DNA of 64,000 nt from Betaproteobacteria bacterium (GCA_009781175.1 WQYQ01000015.1:19800-83799); one strand, 5' to 3'. Positions 1 to 11,229 are shown, counted from the first letter of the stretch. Translations and numbers: made by a program. The notes: a model not told the origin generated them from the letters alone.

Positions 1-1321
1 GGGGTAACTCATCCGGCGACACCTCGACAAAACCACGCTCGCGGAACCAATGTTCGGTCCGCGTCGTGAGCACAAAAATCCGCTCCAGGCCGGCGGCCAA
101 GGCGCGCCGCTCAATATGCTGCATCAAACGCTCGCCCAGACCGCTGCGGCGGAACTCCGGCATGACGGCAAGACAAGCCAACTCGCCGGCACGTTCTTCC
201 GAAAAGGGATAGAGCGCCGCACAGCCGACGATCACGTCGTCGTGCTCAACGACCGAGAAGCGCTGGACCTCCATCTCGAGTAATTCGCGCGAGCGCCGCA
301 CCAGGGTGCCATCGGCCTCCAGAGGCGCGATGACCGACAACAGCGCACCCACGTCCTCAATCCCCGCTTCGCGGAATTGGGCCAACGTTTCGCGCGTCAC
401 CATCGTTCCGACGCCTTGGCGGGTAAAGAATTCGAGCAGGAGCGCGCCGTCCTTATCGCGATCGATGAAGTGAGCGCGCGCCACGCCATTGCGCACCGCG
501 CCGATCGCATGCGGCAGGAAAAGATGCAGATCCTCGGTCAACCCTTTGTTCTCGCGATACATCCGCTCGGCTTCATCCGCCGTAATCGCTTCGATCAAGC
601 GGCCTTGCGCATCGAGCAGGCCGGGTGCATCACAGAGATAAATGAGCTTCTCGGCCCCCAACGCCGTCGCCACCGCTTCGGCAATCTCTTCCATCGCCAG
701 ATTGAAAACCTCGCCCGAAGGCGAAACGCCCAGCGAGGAAATCAGCACGACATTCTGCTGATCAAGGTCGGCCTTGATTTCCTCGGCAATGACCTTGCGC
801 ACCTTGCCGGTGTATTGGAAATCAACGCCATCGACGACCCCCATCGGCTTGGCGGTCACGAAATTGCCGCCGGTCACGCGCATCCAGGCGCCGGCCATCG
901 GCGTGTTCGGCAAGCCTTGCGACAAACGCGCCTCGATCTCGATCCGGCTGATCCCGACCGCGGCTTTGACGCATTCGAGCGCCTCGGCGTCTGTAACACG
1001 AATCCCCGCGTGCAAACGTGAAGTCAGGCCGCGCCGCGCCAATTCCTCTTCGACCTGCGGCCGCGCGCCATGCACCAACACCAGACGCACGCCGAGCGCG
1101 GCCAAAAGATTGCAGTCATAACAAAGCCGTTCGAGCAAATCGCCCTCGGCCACTTCGCCGCCGAATCCAAGCACGAAGGTCTTGCCGCGAAAACCATGCA
1201 CATAGGGTGCGGCACTGCGCACCCAGTCGACGAAACGGACTGCGTCCGCTTCGAGCATCATCGTCGCGGCGGAGATCCCTTCGTTGAGAACCCGATTTTC
1301 CTGACCGCCTGGACCCTGCAT
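1..1321 (-). CDS. argA: N-acetylglutamate synthase (amino-acid N-acetyltransferase), 3' end cut by window edge
   Basis: The reverse strand reads open from ATG at 1321 to the window edge (440 codons), close to the about 443 residues usual for proteobacterial ArgA, so only a few C-terminal residues are missing. The N-terminal two thirds is an amino-acid-kinase-like domain (KTFVLGFGGE near residue 46, LVLVHGARPQ near 75). The last 150 residues are a GNAT acetyltransferase domain (GELACLAVMPEFRRSGLGERLM). It makes N-acetylglutamate, the first step of arginine synthesis, in the cytoplasm. It follows rsmE on the same strand after an AT-rich 58-bp gap. An in-frame ATG at 1339 is possible, but the AAAGG ribosome site fits the start at 1321 better. 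Confidence 0.93.
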   Translation of the reverse strand, partial: MQGPGGQENRVLNEGISAATMMLEADAVRFVDWVRSAAPYVHGFRGKTFVLGFGGEVAEGDLLERLCYDCNLLAALGVRLVLVHGARPQVEEELARRGLTSRLHAGIRVTDAEALECVKAAVGISRIEIEARLSQGLPNTPMAGAWMRVTGGNFVTAKPMGVVDGVDFQYTGKVRKVIAEEIKADLDQQNVVLISSLGVSPSGEVFNLAMEEIAEAVATALGAEKLIYLCDAPGLLDAQGRLIEAITADEAERMYRENKGLTEDLHLFLPHAIGAVRNGVARAHFIDRDKDGALLLEFFTRQGVGTMVTRETLAQFREAGIEDVGALLSVIAPLEADGTLVRRSRELLEMEVQRFSVVEHDDVIVGCAALYPFSEERAGELACLAVMPEFRRSGLGERLMQHIERRALAAGLERIFVLTTRTEHWFRERGFVEVSPDELP

Positions 1322-1379
1322 CAATGAATTACCTTTCATTTTGTTTTTTTAATTTTTACAAAATTTTTCATCAATAAAC

Positions 1380-2102
1380 TCAAAAATCGCCCCACAACGC
1401 CTGCATCGCCGCGGCGGCGGCCAGACCCGCCGTCTCCGTGCGCAGCACGCGCGGGCCCAGCGTGACACCCTGGCATCCCGCCGCCAGCATCGCCATCACC
1501 TCGCGCTCCGACCAGCCACCTTCAGGCCCGATCAGCAACGCAACAGGCTCCCGCGGCGCAGGCATCGCCGAAAGACGCGTCCCGTCGGAGGGAAGCAACG
1601 CCCAGCGCGGTGTGCCGCAGGAGACCGATAAGCATTGAGACAGACTCATCACTGGCGCGATCGTCATCAAACGATTGCGTCCGCTCTGTTCGGCCGCCGC
1701 AACGGCAATCTGCTGCCAATGTTCTATACGCTTAACGGCACGAATCCCCTCCAAGCGCAGTACACTTCGTTCGGCGGCGACCGGTTGAAGAGACGAAATG
1801 CCAAGTTCGACCGCTTTTTGGACAATCCAGTCCATTTTGTCGCCCGTCGCCAGAGCCTGCACCAGTGTCAAGCGCAGCGGCGTCTCCCGGTCTACCTCGC
1901 AGACCGACTTGATTCGCGCGCACGGATCGCGCCCCAAACGCAACAATTCGGCCTGCGCTTCGCGGCCTTCTCCATCGAAAAGAACGACACGCTGGCCAGG
2001 ACGCAGCCGGAGAACGCGCTCGGCGTGATGCGCAAGCGCCTCGGGCAATGTAATTTCTTTATCGGCCAAGGCCAGTTCTGCATAAAAGAATCTAGGTAAC
2101 AT
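1380..2102 (-). CDS. rsmE: 16S rRNA (uracil-1498-N3)-methyltransferase RsmE
   Basis: The 240-residue protein starts MLPRFFYAEL, typical of RsmE. It has the SPOUT-fold cofactor motifs IGPEGGW (191-197) and LGPRVLRTETA (215-225). The family methylates U1498 of 16S rRNA using S-adenosylmethionine. The reading frame stays open far upstream (to 3047), but that extension runs through two genes on the other strand and lacks homology, so the ATG at 2102 is the start. argA lies downstream on the same strand and the two may be co-transcribed. The 39-bp gap to the divergent gene at 2142 is AT-rich and probably holds promoters for both directions. Confidence 0.95.
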   Translation of the reverse strand: MLPRFFYAELALADKEITLPEALAHHAERVLRLRPGQRVVLFDGEGREAQAELLRLGRDPCARIKSVCEVDRETPLRLTLVQALATGDKMDWIVQKAVELGISSLQPVAAERSVLRLEGIRAVKRIEHWQQIAVAAAEQSGRNRLMTIAPVMSLSQCLSVSCGTPRWALLPSDGTRLSAMPAPREPVALLIGPEGGWSEREVMAMLAAGCQGVTLGPRVLRTETAGLAAAAAMQALWGDF

Positions 2103-2141
2103 CGTATTATTATAAATTTTGAAACATCTGCGGAGACTTCT

Positions 2142-2699
2142 GTGGTCAGTACCGCTACACCCGTTTGCAATTACGGCACCCTTGCTCCGGAGTTTTCGTT
2201 GCCCGGCACCGACGGTCAGCAGCATACGCTCGCATCCTGCCGCGGCCCGAATGGCTTGCTCGTGATGTTCATCTGCAACCACTGCCCATACGTTCAAGCC
2301 GTTCTGGACCGCATCATCCGCGATACGCGCGAACTGCGCGAGTACGGCATCGGCTGTGTCGGCATCATGTCGAACGACCCGACACAGTACCCCGAAGACG
2401 GTTTTGAGCAGATGGCCCGGCTGGCGCGGGAAAAGGAATTCCCATTTCCTTATCTGTTTGACGAGACCCAGGCCGTCGCGCGCGCTTACGGTGCCGTCTG
2501 CACGCCCGATTTCTTTGGCTACAACGCCGCACTCCAACTTCAATACCGCGGCCGGCTCGACGCCTCGGGCAGACAGGCCGCGCCGCCTGGCGCGCGTAGA
2601 GAATTGTTCGAAGCCATGCGCGAAATCGCGCGCAGCGGTCAAGGCCCGGCGGAACAGACCGCCAGCATCGGCTGCTCGATCAAATGGAAGGATGCCTGA
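2142..2699 (+). CDS. Thioredoxin-family / AhpC-TSA-like redox protein
   Basis: A 185-residue protein with a thioredoxin fold. APEFSLPGTDG near the N-terminus is typical of AhpC/TSA-like proteins, and the FICNHCPYV stretch holds a C45-N-H-C48 redox pair where peroxiredoxin-like proteins of this subgroup carry their cysteines. The GTG start at 2142 follows a GGAG site with 6-nt spacing. There is no signal peptide, so it is likely cytoplasmic. Substrate is unknown; the subgroup is usually annotated only as thioredoxin family protein. Its stop codon abuts the ATG of the IMPase-family gene, so the two are translationally close and probably one operon. Confidence 0.85.
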   Translation: MVSTATPVCNYGTLAPEFSLPGTDGQQHTLASCRGPNGLLVMFICNHCPYVQAVLDRIIRDTRELREYGIGCVGIMSNDPTQYPEDGFEQMARLAREKEFPFPYLFDETQAVARAYGAVCTPDFFGYNAALQLQYRGRLDASGRQAAPPGARRELFEAMREIARSGQGPAEQTASIGCSIKWKDA

Positions 2700-3506
2700 A
2701 TGCCACGCCTCGCAGCGGCGCGCGCGCTCGATTCCGTCGTCAGAGAAATCGCGCGTGAAATCACAATGCCCTTCTACTTGAAGGCAGTCCGTTCCCACAA
2801 GGCCGACGGCAGCACGCTCACCGAGGCGGATGAGCTGACGCAGCACGCCCTCGTCGAACGCCTGCCCGAAATTCAGGAAGCGCCCGTTTTGGGCGAGGAA
2901 ATGACCGCCGCGCAACAAGCGGAACTCTGGCATGCGAGCCGGGAAGGGCTGTGGGTCATCGATCCAATCGACGGCACAACGAATTTTGCCAACGGCATTC
3001 CCATTTTCGGCCTGTCCGTCGCCTATGTCGTCGAAGGCGCCACGCAATTCGGCGTCGTCTACAACCCGGTGGCCGACGAATCGTTCTACGCTGCGCGCGG
3101 CGCCGGCGCCTGGCTCAATGGCATTCGTCTGCCGCTGCGCCGCAGCGCGGCCACACTTTCCGATAGCGTCGGCGGCGTAGACTTCAAGCGCATTCCCGCG
3201 CGTCTCGCGACGCGTCTGGCAAACGAATCGCCGTGCTACTCACTGCGGAATTTCGGCTCCAGTGCACTCGAATGGTGCTACGTCGCGGCCGGGCGTTTGG
3301 ACGTTTACCTTCACGGCGGGCAAATGCTGTGGGATTACGCCGTCGGCCGCCTGCTCGTCGAAGAGTCCGGCGGCCAGGCTACCGACCCGCAAGGCTTGCC
3401 GATCGCCCCCGACCCGCGCGTCAAACAAGCCGTCGCCGTAGCCGCTTCGCCGGCTCTACACAAAGAATGGCTAAGCTGGCTGGAGCGTTCCGCCGACGAG
3501 CCTTGA
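2700..3506 (+). CDS. Inositol monophosphatase family phosphatase
   Basis: A 268-residue member of the Mg-dependent, lithium-sensitive phosphatase family. The metal-binding motifs are all present: GEE at 65-67, DPIDGTTNF at 88-96 and WDYA at 211-214. Relatives hydrolyse inositol monophosphate, fructose-1,6-bisphosphate, PAP or histidinol phosphate, and the sequence does not decide which. It starts directly after the stop of the thioredoxin-family gene, implying translational coupling, and converges with the small membrane-protein gene at 3508. Confidence 0.88.
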   Translation: MPRLAAARALDSVVREIAREITMPFYLKAVRSHKADGSTLTEADELTQHALVERLPEIQEAPVLGEEMTAAQQAELWHASREGLWVIDPIDGTTNFANGIPIFGLSVAYVVEGATQFGVVYNPVADESFYAARGAGAWLNGIRLPLRRSAATLSDSVGGVDFKRIPARLATRLANESPCYSLRNFGSSALEWCYVAAGRLDVYLHGGQMLWDYAVGRLLVEESGGQATDPQGLPIAPDPRVKQAVAVAASPALHKEWLSWLERSADEP

Positions 3507-3507
3507 T

Positions 3508-3750
3508 TTATTCCGACGACCCCTTTTCTGCTTCATCAAGCCGCTTACGTTGCTGTTCCGCCTCATCGGCCTGGATTTTTTCAATTGCTTTGCCGACCGC
3601 CTCGACCTGTTCGCGCGGCGTCGCGCTCTGTGGGACATCGATCCCCGCTTGGCGGGCCGCAGAGCTAACGGCATTCGTCTGCGATTTGAATGAATGGGCC
3701 GTCAGCCAGCCGACGATGACAAGCACAATCAGAATAAGGATCAAACGCAT
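3508..3750 (-). CDS. Small single-pass membrane protein, function unknown
   Basis: An 80-residue protein. The first 18 residues ([17 protein letters not shown]) form one transmembrane segment, followed by a charged, probably helical tail rich in Lys, Glu and Gln, with [22 protein letters not shown] looking like coiled coil. The layout suggests an inner-membrane anchor with a soluble tail. I do not recognise a named family. It converges with the IMPase-family gene, one base apart, and is divergent from tkt. Confidence 0.65.
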   Translation of the reverse strand: MRLILILIVLVIVGWLTAHSFKSQTNAVSSAARQAGIDVPQSATPREQVEAVGKAIEKIQADEAEQQRKRLDEAEKGSSE

Positions 3751-3921
3751 GGCGGCAACCTTGCGGAAATAAAGATGCAGATCTTACTGCGTCCGCGAAT
3801 TTGGCGGCACGCATCTCACAATCCGCCGCCACTCCAGAAATCTTCAACACGCACCGCATCCCGTCCGGACGCTCTCAGCGGCCGGCTTTGCCTGATAAAA
3901 TCGCCGCTTTTCCGCATTACC

Positions 3922-3939
3922 GCGGAGCCTTATCTCCGC
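3922..3939 (+). other. Hairpin in the tkt leader
   Basis: GCGGAG and CTCCGC pair around a 6-base loop, ending 15 bases before the tkt start codon. A TAAAAT box at 3896-3901 could be the tkt -10 element. The rest of the 204-bp gap upstream of tkt shows no other structure I can support. The role is unproven. Confidence 0.3.
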
Positions 3940-3954
3940 ACGAAGAGATTCCAC

Positions 3955-5958
3955 ATGCCGATCAATCGTCCGCTCCCCACTTTCACCCCGATCACCGGCG
4001 CCATCCGTGCCCTGGCGATAGACGCCGTTCAGAAGGCCAACTCCGGCCATCCGGGCATGCCGATGGGCATGGCCGAAATCGCCGAAGTGCTGTGGCGCCA
4101 TCACCTGCGCCATAACCCGACGAATCCGCACTGGGCCGACCGCGATCGCTTCGTACTCTCGAACGGCCACGGCTCGATGCTGATCTACGCGCTGCTCCAT
4201 CTGACGGGCTACGCGGTTTCGCTTGATGATCTGAAGAATTTCCGCCAGCTGCATTCACGCACCCCAGGCCATCCCGAAGTTGGCTACACCCCGGGCGTGG
4301 AAACAACAACCGGGCCGCTCGGCCAGGGCATCACCAATGCGGTAGGTTTCGCGCTGGCCGAAAAATTATTGGCGGAAGAATTCAACCGCCCCAGCCACAC
4401 CATCGTCGATCATCACACCTATGTTTTCCTCGGCGACGGCTGCCTGATGGAAGGCGTCTCGCATGAAGCCTGCTCGCTCGCCGGCACCTGGGGCCTGGGC
4501 AAGCTGATCGCCTATTACGACGACAACGGAATCTCGATCGACGGCCATGTCGAAGGCTGGTTTACCGACGACACCGCCAAGCGTTTCGACGCTTATGGCT
4601 GGCAAGTCATCGGCCCGATCGACGGCCACGACCCGGCCGCCATCGAAGCGGCCACGCTTGCGGCCAAAGCCGAAACAGGCAAGCCCAGCCTGATCATCTG
4701 CAAAACCATCATCGGCATGGGCTCACCGAACAAGGCCGACAGCCATGATGTGCACGGCGCCCCGCTCGGCGCCGCGGAGATCGAAGCCACGCGCAAAGCC
4801 ATCGGTTGGAATCATCCGCCGTTCGAAATTCCAAGCGAGGTTTACGCCGCCTGGAATGCGCGCGAAATCGGCGCGGCGCGCGAAACCGAATGGAGCGCGA
4901 AATTCGCCGCCTACCGCTCCGCGCACCCGGAACTCGCCGCCGATTTCGAGCGCCGCATGGCCGGCAAGCTGCCCGCTGATTGGGCCGCGCAGCGCGATGT
5001 CGCCCTGGCGAAGATCGTCGCCAAGGCCGAAACCATCGCGACCCGCAAAGCCAGCCAGAACACCATCGAGGCTTTCGCCCCCCACTTGCCCGAGCTGCTT
5101 GGCGGCTCGGCCGACCTCGCGGGTTCCAATCTCACGCTGTGGTCCGGCTCGCGCAGTATCGGCAAAGACAAGGGCGGGAACTACATTCATTACGGCGTGC
5201 GCGAATTCGGCATGACGGCGATCGCCAATGGCATCGGCCTGCATGGCGGTCTGCTGCCCTACACGGCCACCTTCCTCGTTTTCTCGGATTACGCGCGCAA
5301 CGCGATCCGCATGGCCGCGCTGATGAAGCAGCGCCAGATCATGGTGTATACCCACGATTCGATCGGTCTCGGCGAAGACGGCCCGACGCATCAGCCCATC
5401 GAACACGTCTCCAGCCTGCGCCTGATTCCGAACCTCGACGTCTGGCGTCCCTGCGACACGACCGAAACCGCCGTGGCCTGGGCGCATGGCATTGAGCGCG
5501 CGGACGGCCCGAGCCTGCTCACCCTCTCGCGCCAGAACCTCGCATTCGTTCCCCGATCCAAGGACCAGATCGAGGCGATCCGCCGCGGTGCGTATGTGCT
5601 TGCGGATGCCCCAGGAGCGAAGGCCATCATTATCGCGACCGGATCGGAAGTCGAGCTTGCGCTGAAAGCGCAGAAACTGCTCGCCGACGCAGGTATTCCG
5701 GTGCGCGTCGTCTCGATGCCGTGCACAAATATTTTCGATCGCCAGGATCGGGACTACAAAACAAGCGTACTGCCCGCCGATCTGCCGAAGGTCGCGGTGG
5801 AGGCAGGCGTCACGGCACTGTGGTACCGCTATGTCGGAACCGAAGGCAGGGTGATCGGCCTCGATCGCTTCGGGGAATCCGCACCGGCCGGTACTTTATT
5901 CGAACATTTCGGGCTCACCAGCGACCATATCAAGCAGGCCATCGAAGAACTGTTATAA
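3955..5958 (+). CDS. tkt: Transketolase
   Basis: A 667-residue thiamine-diphosphate enzyme of the pentose phosphate pathway, moving two-carbon units between sugar phosphates. It has the [10 protein letters not shown] active-site stretch (29-38) and the ThDP/Mg motif GDGCLMEG followed by N191. The frame is open upstream to 3694, but [34 protein letters not shown] is the normal N-terminus, so the ATG at 3955 is used. It leads a central carbon run with gap, pgk, pyk and fba, all on the plus strand. No RuBisCO or phosphoribulokinase gene is present, so a Calvin-cycle role cannot be inferred. Confidence 0.97.
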   Translation: MPINRPLPTFTPITGAIRALAIDAVQKANSGHPGMPMGMAEIAEVLWRHHLRHNPTNPHWADRDRFVLSNGHGSMLIYALLHLTGYAVSLDDLKNFRQLHSRTPGHPEVGYTPGVETTTGPLGQGITNAVGFALAEKLLAEEFNRPSHTIVDHHTYVFLGDGCLMEGVSHEACSLAGTWGLGKLIAYYDDNGISIDGHVEGWFTDDTAKRFDAYGWQVIGPIDGHDPAAIEAATLAAKAETGKPSLIICKTIIGMGSPNKADSHDVHGAPLGAAEIEATRKAIGWNHPPFEIPSEVYAAWNAREIGAARETEWSAKFAAYRSAHPELAADFERRMAGKLPADWAAQRDVALAKIVAKAETIATRKASQNTIEAFAPHLPELLGGSADLAGSNLTLWSGSRSIGKDKGGNYIHYGVREFGMTAIANGIGLHGGLLPYTATFLVFSDYARNAIRMAALMKQRQIMVYTHDSIGLGEDGPTHQPIEHVSSLRLIPNLDVWRPCDTTETAVAWAHGIERADGPSLLTLSRQNLAFVPRSKDQIEAIRRGAYVLADAPGAKAIIIATGSEVELALKAQKLLADAGIPVRVVSMPCTNIFDRQDRDYKTSVLPADLPKVAVEAGVTALWYRYVGTEGRVIGLDRFGESAPAGTLFEHFGLTSDHIKQAIEELL

Positions 5959-6043
5959 ACTTTAAAGGCTAATGCGTCCGCTCCCGCCGCAGAACAAGGC
6001 GGGGGCCAATTACCAGAGGCAGATCCCACCGCATTCAAGCTGA

Positions 6044-7093
<1,050 letters not shown>

Positions 7094-7116
7094 GCGCAGA
7101 TTTGATGGCATGATCC

Positions 7117-7157
7117 GCACGGAGGTTGTGGCGAATTCGAACGCTGCATCCTCCGTG
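7117..7157 (+). terminator. Possible terminator hairpin after gap
   Basis: GCACGGAGG (7117-7125) pairs with CCTCCGTG (7150-7157), closing a long 24-base loop, followed by TTTCCTTT. It lies 24 bases past the gap stop. The rest of the 221-bp gap to pgk shows no coding capacity that I accept and may hold a separate pgk promoter. Confidence 0.4.
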
Positions 7158-7314
7158 TTTCCTTTACCGCATAGAATTTGGTCCCAGCATCACCCGATCG
7201 AACTTTCGCGTGCGCTTGTCCGCGCCGGCTACATGCCAAAGAAAACCGCGGCAGCACCCGCAGCGAGGGCAGCGTTGATGGCTGGCGTTCCATTTTTCAA
7301 ATTGAGAGACCGCC

Positions 7315-8499
7315 ATGCAATTCAAAAAACTGGCTGATTTAGATCTGGCAGGCAAACGTGTCTTCATCCGCGCCGACATGAACGTCCCGCAGGACGATGC
7401 CGGCAATATCACCGACGACACCCGCATCCGCGCCTCGGTCACGGGCATCAAACTCGCGCTCGACAAGGGTGCTGGCGTGATGGTCACGTCCCACCTCGGC
7501 CGTCCGACCGAAGGCGAGTTCAAACCCGAAGATTCGCTCGCCCCTTGCGCCAAACGCCTTTCAGAGCTGCTCAACCAACCCGTGCGCCTGATCCAGAACT
7601 GGGTCAACGGCGGCTTTGAGGTCAAACCCGGCGAAGTCGTGGTTTTGGAAAACTGCCGCGTCAACAAGGGCGAGAAAAAGAACAACGCGGAACTCGCCGC
7701 CAAAATGGCCAAACTCTGCGATGTTTACGTCAACGATGCGTTCGGCACCGCGCACCGCGCCGAAGCGACCACCCATGCGCTTGCCCTAGCCGCGCCGGTC
7801 GCCTGCGCCGGTCCGCTGATGGCCGCCGAGCTTGAAGCAATCGGCCGCGCGCTCGGCAACCCCGCCCGCCCGCTCGTCGCGATCGTCGCCGGTTCAAAGG
7901 TTTCGACCAAGCTTACGATCCTCGACAGCCTGGCCGACAAAGTTGATCAGCTCATCGTTGGCGGCGGGATTGCGAACACCTTCATGGCCGCCGTTGGACT
8001 GCCCGTCGGCAAGTCGCTGATGGAAGCCGATCTCCTCCCCGAAGCCAAGCGCATCATCGACAAGATGGCCGAGCGCGGCGCGAGTGTGCCGATTCCGGTC
8101 GACGTCGTCGTCGCGACAGAGTTTTCCGCCACGGCAGCCGCGACGACGAAAGACGCCAAGGATGTCGCGGCCGACGAGATGATTTTGGACATCGGCCCGA
8201 AGAGCGCCGAAGCCCTTGCGAATCAGCTCGCCACGGCCGGCACCGTCGTCTGGAACGGCCCGGTCGGGGTGTTCGAATTCGATCAATTCGCGGGCGGCAC
8301 CAAAGCCATCGCCAATGCGATCGCCAACTCGAAGGCATTTTCGATCGCGGGTGGCGGGGATACGGTCGCGGCGATCGGTAAATTCGGCATCACCGATAAG
8401 GTCAGCTACATTTCAACCGGCGGCGGCGCTTTCCTGGAATTCCTCGAAGGCAAGATTCTGCCGGCTGTCGATGCGTTGAGCAAACGTGCGAACGACTGA
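7315..8499 (+). CDS. pgk: Phosphoglycerate kinase
   Basis: A 394-residue enzyme making ATP from 1,3-bisphosphoglycerate. It has the N-terminal substrate-binding RADMNVP, the TSHLGRP motif, the hinge-region GGGIANTFM and the nucleotide-binding GGGDTVAA near the C-terminus. Length and start ([16 protein letters not shown]) match betaproteobacterial Pgk. Its own 221-bp upstream gap suggests that it may be transcribed separately from gap as well as by read-through. Confidence 0.97.
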   Translation: MQFKKLADLDLAGKRVFIRADMNVPQDDAGNITDDTRIRASVTGIKLALDKGAGVMVTSHLGRPTEGEFKPEDSLAPCAKRLSELLNQPVRLIQNWVNGGFEVKPGEVVVLENCRVNKGEKKNNAELAAKMAKLCDVYVNDAFGTAHRAEATTHALALAAPVACAGPLMAAELEAIGRALGNPARPLVAIVAGSKVSTKLTILDSLADKVDQLIVGGGIANTFMAAVGLPVGKSLMEADLLPEAKRIIDKMAERGASVPIPVDVVVATEFSATAAATTKDAKDVAADEMILDIGPKSAEALANQLATAGTVVWNGPVGVFEFDQFAGGTKAIANAIANSKAFSIAGGGDTVAAIGKFGITDKVSYISTGGGAFLEFLEGKILPAVDALSKRAND

Positions 8500-8507
8500 G
8501 TAAAAGC

Positions 8508-8532
8508 GGCGGCGAGCAGCGCGCTCGCCGCC
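8508..8532 (+). terminator. Hairpin after pgk
   Basis: A perfect 10-bp stem (GGCGGCGAGC with GCTCGCCGCC, loop AGCGC) starts eight bases after the pgk stop. The following T tract is short (TTCC), so it may be a weak terminator or an RNA 3'-end stabiliser rather than a strong stop. Confidence 0.5.
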
Positions 8533-8655
8533 TTCCAAACGTTTTGCGTGTGCATAGGATAAAGCGGGTCCAAGTTTTATAGCCTTAGCCCTTTGTGCTC
8601 CCGGTGATTGCAATGGATGCTGTTCATTGCAGCCGTTTCCCCCCAAGGAGTTTGG

Positions 8656-10095
8656 ATGTATCACCACACAAAAATCGTCGCCACCCTCGGTCCCGCCAGT
8701 TCGGACCCTGAAACACTCGAACGTATGATTACCGCGGGCGTCAATGTCGTGCGCATGAACTTCTCCCATGGTAAGCCGGAAGACCACCTCAATCGCGCCA
8801 AGCTCGTGCGCGAGGCCGCCGCCAAAGTCGGCAGGACGGTCGGCATTCTTGGCGATTTGCAGGGGCCCAAAGTCCGTGTCGGTACATTTGAAAAGGGCAA
8901 CACGACCCTTGCAAAAGGTGCGCAATTCATTCTCGACGCGAATTGCGAAGTTGGTAACGACAAATGCGTTGGCCTGGATTACAAAGACCTGCCCCACGAC
9001 GTTTCACCGGGTACGATCCTTCTGCTCGATGATGGGAAGATCACCCTGGAAGTCGAGAAGGTCAAAGGCGCCGAGATTCATACAAAAGTCATTCAGGGCG
9101 GCGTACTGTCGAACAATAAAGGGATCAACCGCAAAGGCGGCGGCCTGTCCGCGCCGGCGCTGACCGCCAAAGATATGGACGACATCAAGACGGCGGCCTT
9201 GATGGACGTCGACTTCCTTGCCGTCTCCTTTCCGAAAAGCTCGGCCGACATGTACATGGCCAAAGCGCTGATGCGCGCAGCGGGCAGCAATGCCTTAATC
9301 ATTGCGAAGATCGAACGCAGCGAAGCCGTCGAGAAATCTGCGCTGGAAGAAATTCTCAATTCCTGCGACGGCATCATGGTGGCGCGTGGCGATCTGGCCG
9401 TGGAAGTCGGCGAGGCGGCCGTGCCTGCGCTGCAAAAACGCATGATCCGCAAAGCGCGCGAACTCAACAAACTGACGATCACGGCGACGCAGATGATGGA
9501 GTCGATGATCAGCAGCCCGGTGCCAACGCGCGCCGAAGTCTCCGACGTCGCCAACGCCGTGCTCGACGGCACCGACGCGGTGATGCTCTCAGCCGAGACC
9601 GCGACCGGCAAATTCCCGATCGAAACCGTCGAAGCGATGGTCCGCATCGCAATCGAAGCGGAAAAATCCAACCCGATCACGCTCGATCAGAACTTTTTAG
9701 ACCGCAGCTTCAACCGCATCGATCAATCGATCGCAATGGCCGCCCTGCTCACCGCGCACCATATGGGCGCCAAGGCAATCGCATCGCTCACGCAATCCGG
9801 CTCCACAGCGCTTTGGATGAGCCGCCTGAATTCGGGCGTGCCAATTTTTGCGCTGACACCACTCCCCGAAACCGTGCGCAAACTTGCGCTGATGCGCGAG
9901 GTTTACCCAATTCTGACGCCATCCCAGGAAGGTTTCGACGATCGCGACCGCTTGCTCCGCGACGCAGAAAAACTCCTGCTCAAAGCGAAAGTCGTGAAAC
10001 AAGGCGATATCGTCGTGTTCACTGCGGGGGAGCCGACCGGGATGTCGGGCGGAACGAACAGCCTCAAGGTCGTGCGGATAGGCGAACATCACTGA
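8656..10095 (+). CDS. pyk: Pyruvate kinase
   Basis: A 479-residue enzyme converting phosphoenolpyruvate and ADP to pyruvate and ATP. It shows TKIVATLGPASS at the N-terminus, MNFSHG, the LGDLQGPKVRVG metal-site region, MVARGDLAVE and the LSAETATGKFP motif. An AAGGAG site at 8645-8650 fixes the ATG at 8656 rather than the in-frame ATG at 8608. It sits between pgk and fba, completing the lower glycolytic set. Confidence 0.96.
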   Translation: MYHHTKIVATLGPASSDPETLERMITAGVNVVRMNFSHGKPEDHLNRAKLVREAAAKVGRTVGILGDLQGPKVRVGTFEKGNTTLAKGAQFILDANCEVGNDKCVGLDYKDLPHDVSPGTILLLDDGKITLEVEKVKGAEIHTKVIQGGVLSNNKGINRKGGGLSAPALTAKDMDDIKTAALMDVDFLAVSFPKSSADMYMAKALMRAAGSNALIIAKIERSEAVEKSALEEILNSCDGIMVARGDLAVEVGEAAVPALQKRMIRKARELNKLTITATQMMESMISSPVPTRAEVSDVANAVLDGTDAVMLSAETATGKFPIETVEAMVRIAIEAEKSNPITLDQNFLDRSFNRIDQSIAMAALLTAHHMGAKAIASLTQSGSTALWMSRLNSGVPIFALTPLPETVRKLALMREVYPILTPSQEGFDDRDRLLRDAEKLLLKAKVVKQGDIVVFTAGEPTGMSGGTNSLKVVRIGEHH

Positions 10096-10124
10096 TACCA
10101 CAACCTACCGTTTAGGAGGATTCC

Positions 10125-11201
10125 ATGTCCAAAGTCTTTGATTTTCTGAAACCCGGCGTCGTCACCGGCGATGATGTGCAAAAGCTCTTCGAGGTCGCGA
10201 AAGCCAATAACTTTGCTTTGCCTGCCGTCAATTGCATCGGCACCGATTCGATCAATGCAGTGCTGGAAGCCGCGGCGAAGGCGAAATCGCCCGTCATCGT
10301 CCAGTTCTCGAACGGCGGAGCGCAGTTCATCGCGGGCAAGGGCCTCAAACTCGAAGGCCAAAAAGCCGCCGTGCTCGGCGCGATTTCGGGCGCCAAGCAT
10401 ATTCATGCCGTCGCCGAAGCCTACGGCATCCCTGTCATCGTGCACACCGACCATGCGGCTAAGAAACTCCTGCCCTGGATCGACGGCCTGCTCGACGCGG
10501 GCGAACAGCATTTCAAGGAAACCGGCAAACCGCTGTTCTCCTCGCATATGCTCGATCTGTCCGAAGAGCCGCTGCATGAGAACCTGGAAATCTGCGCCAA
10601 GTACCTCGACCGCATGTCGAAAATGGGCATGACGCTTGAGATCGAACTCGGCGTCACCGGCGGCGAGGAAGACGGCGTCGACAACACCGGCATCGACCAA
10701 TCCTCGCTCTACACCCAGCCGGAAGACGTCGCCCTCGCCTACACAACGCTTTCCAAAGTCAGCAAGCGCTTCACGATCGCGGCCTCCTTCGGCAATGTGC
10801 ATGGCGTCTACAAACCCGGCAATGTGAAGCTGACGCCGAAGATTCTCGACAACTCGCAGAAGCATGTCTCCGCGAAATTCGGCCTGCCGCCAAACTCGCT
10901 CGATTTCGTCTTCCACGGCGGCTCGGGCTCCACGGCGGCTGAGATCAAGGAGTCGGTCAGCTACGGCGTCGTCAAGATGAACATCGACACCGACACGCAA
11001 TGGGCGTTCTGGGATGGCATCCGGCTTTACTACAAGGATAAGGAAGCCTACCTGCAAGGCCAGCTCGGCAACCCGGAAGGCCCGGATGCGCCGAACAAGA
11101 AGCACTACGATCCGCGCGTCTGGCTGCGCAAGGGCCAGGAATCGATGATCGCCCGTTTGCAGCAAGCGTTTGCCGAATTGAATTCGCTTAACGTGCTGTA
11201 A
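10125..11201 (+). CDS. fbaA: Fructose-bisphosphate aldolase, class IIA (E. coli FbaA-like)
   Basis: A 358-residue Zn-dependent aldolase cleaving fructose-1,6-bisphosphate. The sequence follows E. coli FbaA from end to end: MSKVFDFLKPGVVTGDD start, FSNGGAQFIAGKG, HTDHAAKKLLPWIDG with a zinc histidine, ELGVTGGEEDGVDN, SFGNVHGVYKPGNV and FHGGSGS. It does not resemble the shorter Calvin-type class IIB form (CbbA) often found at this position in betaproteobacteria. A TAGGAGG site precedes the ATG, and it follows pyk after 29 bases, so it is probably in the same transcript. Confidence 0.95.
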   Translation: MSKVFDFLKPGVVTGDDVQKLFEVAKANNFALPAVNCIGTDSINAVLEAAAKAKSPVIVQFSNGGAQFIAGKGLKLEGQKAAVLGAISGAKHIHAVAEAYGIPVIVHTDHAAKKLLPWIDGLLDAGEQHFKETGKPLFSSHMLDLSEEPLHENLEICAKYLDRMSKMGMTLEIELGVTGGEEDGVDNTGIDQSSLYTQPEDVALAYTTLSKVSKRFTIAASFGNVHGVYKPGNVKLTPKILDNSQKHVSAKFGLPPNSLDFVFHGGSGSTAAEIKESVSYGVVKMNIDTDTQWAFWDGIRLYYKDKEAYLQGQLGNPEGPDAPNKKHYDPRVWLRKGQESMIARLQQAFAELNSLNVL

Positions 11202-11229
11202 GAATCCTCAAGCCTGTTCCACCAACAAT

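Noticed and set aside
8508..8532. Treating the hairpins after pgk, fba and psiE as a dispersed repeat family.
   Set aside because: The stems differ in sequence and each lies just after a stop codon, so separate terminators are the simpler reading.
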